From positions 1-64,000 of the forward strand of contig NZ_NWSV01000013.1 of assembly GCF_002531935.1 (NCBI RefSeq): a stretch of 64,000 bases of DNA. Direction: 5' to 3'. Of the stretch, positions 63,055-64,000 are shown piece by piece. The DNA comes from Rhizobium chutanense (lineage in GTDB: Bacteria; Pseudomonadota; Alphaproteobacteria; Rhizobiales; Rhizobiaceae). How positions within the stretch are numbered: position 1 is the first letter of the stretch; each line of letters begins with the position of its first letter. The position numbers and the translations under genes are program-made. The notes under the pieces are model-generated. The model was given only the letters and a program-made list of their open reading frames with translations, was not told where the DNA came from and did not search any database.

Positions 63055-64000
63055 TCATCCGCAAGACAGTATCTCGCCCGGCTTGGCGCCGCTCGCCGCA
63101 GAGCGCAGCCACAGGGCGATGATATCGGCCTTGGGCACGGCTTTGCTGTAGAGGAACCCCTGCGCCGAACCGCATCCGTTTGCCGCCAGGAAAGCTGCTT
63201 GCTCGGCGGTTTCGACGCCCTCTGCCACCACGCTCTGTCCGAGACAGCGCGCGATGGACAGGATCGCCTTGACCAGTTCCTCGTTGCGTCTGTCGGTGCT
63301 GTTGATGAACGAGCGGTCGATCTTCAGCGTGTCGATCGGGAAGCGCGCCAGATAATTCAGCGCCGAATAGCCGGTGCCGAAATCATCGATGGCGATCGAA
63401 AATCCCATGCTTCGAAGTTCGCAGAGCGCCTGCAGCGTTTCGTTCTTCTGATCGAGCAGAAGGCTTTCGGTTATTTCGATCTCGACCCATTCCGCGCGGC
63501 AGCCGGTCTCGTCGAGAATTTCGGCAATCGACTTTACCAGTCCGGCAGACTGGAACTGCTTGACCGACAGATTGATCGCCACCTTGTGCGTTGACTGGCT
63601 ATCGGCGTTCAATTCGGTCGCCGTCTGGCAGGCCTCGCGCAGCACCCACCGCCCGAGTTCCACGATCAGCCCCGTGTCTTCGGCGACCGGAATGAAACGG
63701 GCGGGAGGAATCATGCCCATTTCGGGGTGACGCCATCTCAGCAAGGCTTCGGAGCCGACCATGGCGCCGTTCTCCAGAAGCACTTTCGGCTGGTAGTGCA
63801 ATTCCAGCTCTCCACGCTCGATGGCGCGGCGCAATTCCGATTCCAGCCGCATGCGCTCCTCGGCGCTCGCCGTCAGGTCCTTCGAGTAGAAACGAAAATT
63901 GTTTCGCCCCGAGCGCTTGGCGAGATACATCGCCGAGTCGGCGTATTTCACGAGGTCGTTGGCGTCGGCGCTGTCATCGGGATAGAGCGCGATGCCGACA
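63055..64000 (-). CDS. GGDEF-EAL protein, C-terminal part (5' end off the right edge)
   Basis: The visible 314 codons begin inside the end of a GGDEF domain (VGIALYPDDSADANDLVKYA) and contain a complete EAL domain: GSEALLRWRHP, WVEIEITESLLL, IDDFGTGYSALNYLARFPID and VVAEGVETAEQAAFL. The catalytic residues look intact, so c-di-GMP hydrolysis is likely. The N-terminal sensor lies outside the window. Confidence 0.92.
   Translation of the reverse strand, partial: VGIALYPDDSADANDLVKYADSAMYLAKRSGRNNFRFYSKDLTASAEERMRLESELRRAIERGELELHYQPKVLLENGAMVGSEALLRWRHPEMGMIPPARFIPVAEDTGLIVELGRWVLREACQTATELNADSQSTHKVAINLSVKQFQSAGLVKSIAEILDETGCRAEWVEIEITESLLLDQKNETLQALCELRSMGFSIAIDDFGTGYSALNYLARFPIDTLKIDRSFINSTDRRNEELVKAILSIARCLGQSVVAEGVETAEQAAFLAANGCGSAQGFLYSKAVPKADIIALWLRSAASGAKPGEILSCG

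Noticed and set aside
1..64000. CRISPR arrays, tRNA and rRNA genes
   Set aside because: No regularly spaced direct repeats and no cloverleaf or rRNA segments were found while reading; short tRNA-like folds cannot be fully excluded without a covariance-model scan.

Overview
The window is chromosome- or chromid-like DNA of an alphaproteobacterium of the Rhizobiales, most likely a Rhizobium of the leguminosarum/etli group. The evidence is high GC with rhizobial codon usage, a catabolic gene repertoire built around ABC importers, many c-di-GMP enzymes, and an intergenic palindromic repeat (59611-59715) that I recognise from Rhizobium genomes. I found no rRNA, tRNA, CRISPR array or intact insertion sequence. 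Both ends cut a gene: etfB on the left and a GGDEF/EAL gene on the right.

Layout. 0-7.9 kb: a divergent betaine cluster. A StcD-like N-methylproline demethylase, a DMSP-lyase-family cupin and an electron-transfer flavoprotein subunit read left. A TetR regulator, a ProC-like reductase and a ProXWV-type importer read right. A 62-bp composite palindrome lies between the two arms. 7.9-9.2 kb: decayed DNA with a remnant of a second flavin oxidoreductase. 9.2-14.9 kb: AraC regulator, YdeP-type molybdoenzyme with a coupled small helix-turn-helix-like protein, and a PAS-GGDEF cyclase. 15.1-22.7 kb: a complete sugar-uptake regulon (CUT1 importer, LacI, FucU-type mutarotase, PfkB kinase) with two identical LacI-type operators. 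22.7-23.9 kb: AT-richer orphan DNA. 23.9-27.2 kb: GGDEF-EAL protein and a PhcB-like methyltransferase. 27.3-33.0 kb: MarR-controlled ferulate/coniferyl pathway. 33.1-38.9 kb: Nudix hydrolase, then an accessory island with a single-chain SIR2-APAZ-MID-PIWI (short Argonaute fusion) gene and tiny coupled ORFs. 38.9-45 kb: sulfite-oxidase-like enzyme, ArsR/SRPBCC pair, nucleotide cyclase, Prc protease. 45.4-47.3 kb: an overlapping FRG / DUF262 gene pair. 47.4-57.2 kb: AraC, an aldehyde dehydrogenase, a complete Liv-type importer, a coniferyl-alcohol-dehydrogenase-like SDR and a vanillin-dehydrogenase-like enzyme. 57.3-64 kb: two GGDEF-EAL proteins, a HAMP-only protein, and a DUF4142 / cupredoxin / ECF sigma set.

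How the genes fit together (inference). The two aromatic clusters are complementary. The 47-57 kb cluster offers import, alcohol oxidation and vanillin oxidation. The 27-33 kb cluster offers alcohol and aldehyde oxidation, CoA activation and side-chain cleavage of ferulate to vanillin. Together they would take coniferyl alcohol to vanillate. The betaine cluster would import a proline-betaine-like compound and demethylate it toward proline.

The most notable accessory content is the SIR2-Argonaute fusion, probably an NAD-depleting abortive-defence protein with an inactive PIWI domain, preceded by overlapping mini-ORFs. The FRG/DUF262 pair is a second, less understood candidate defence module. 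All functions are inferred from sequence alone.
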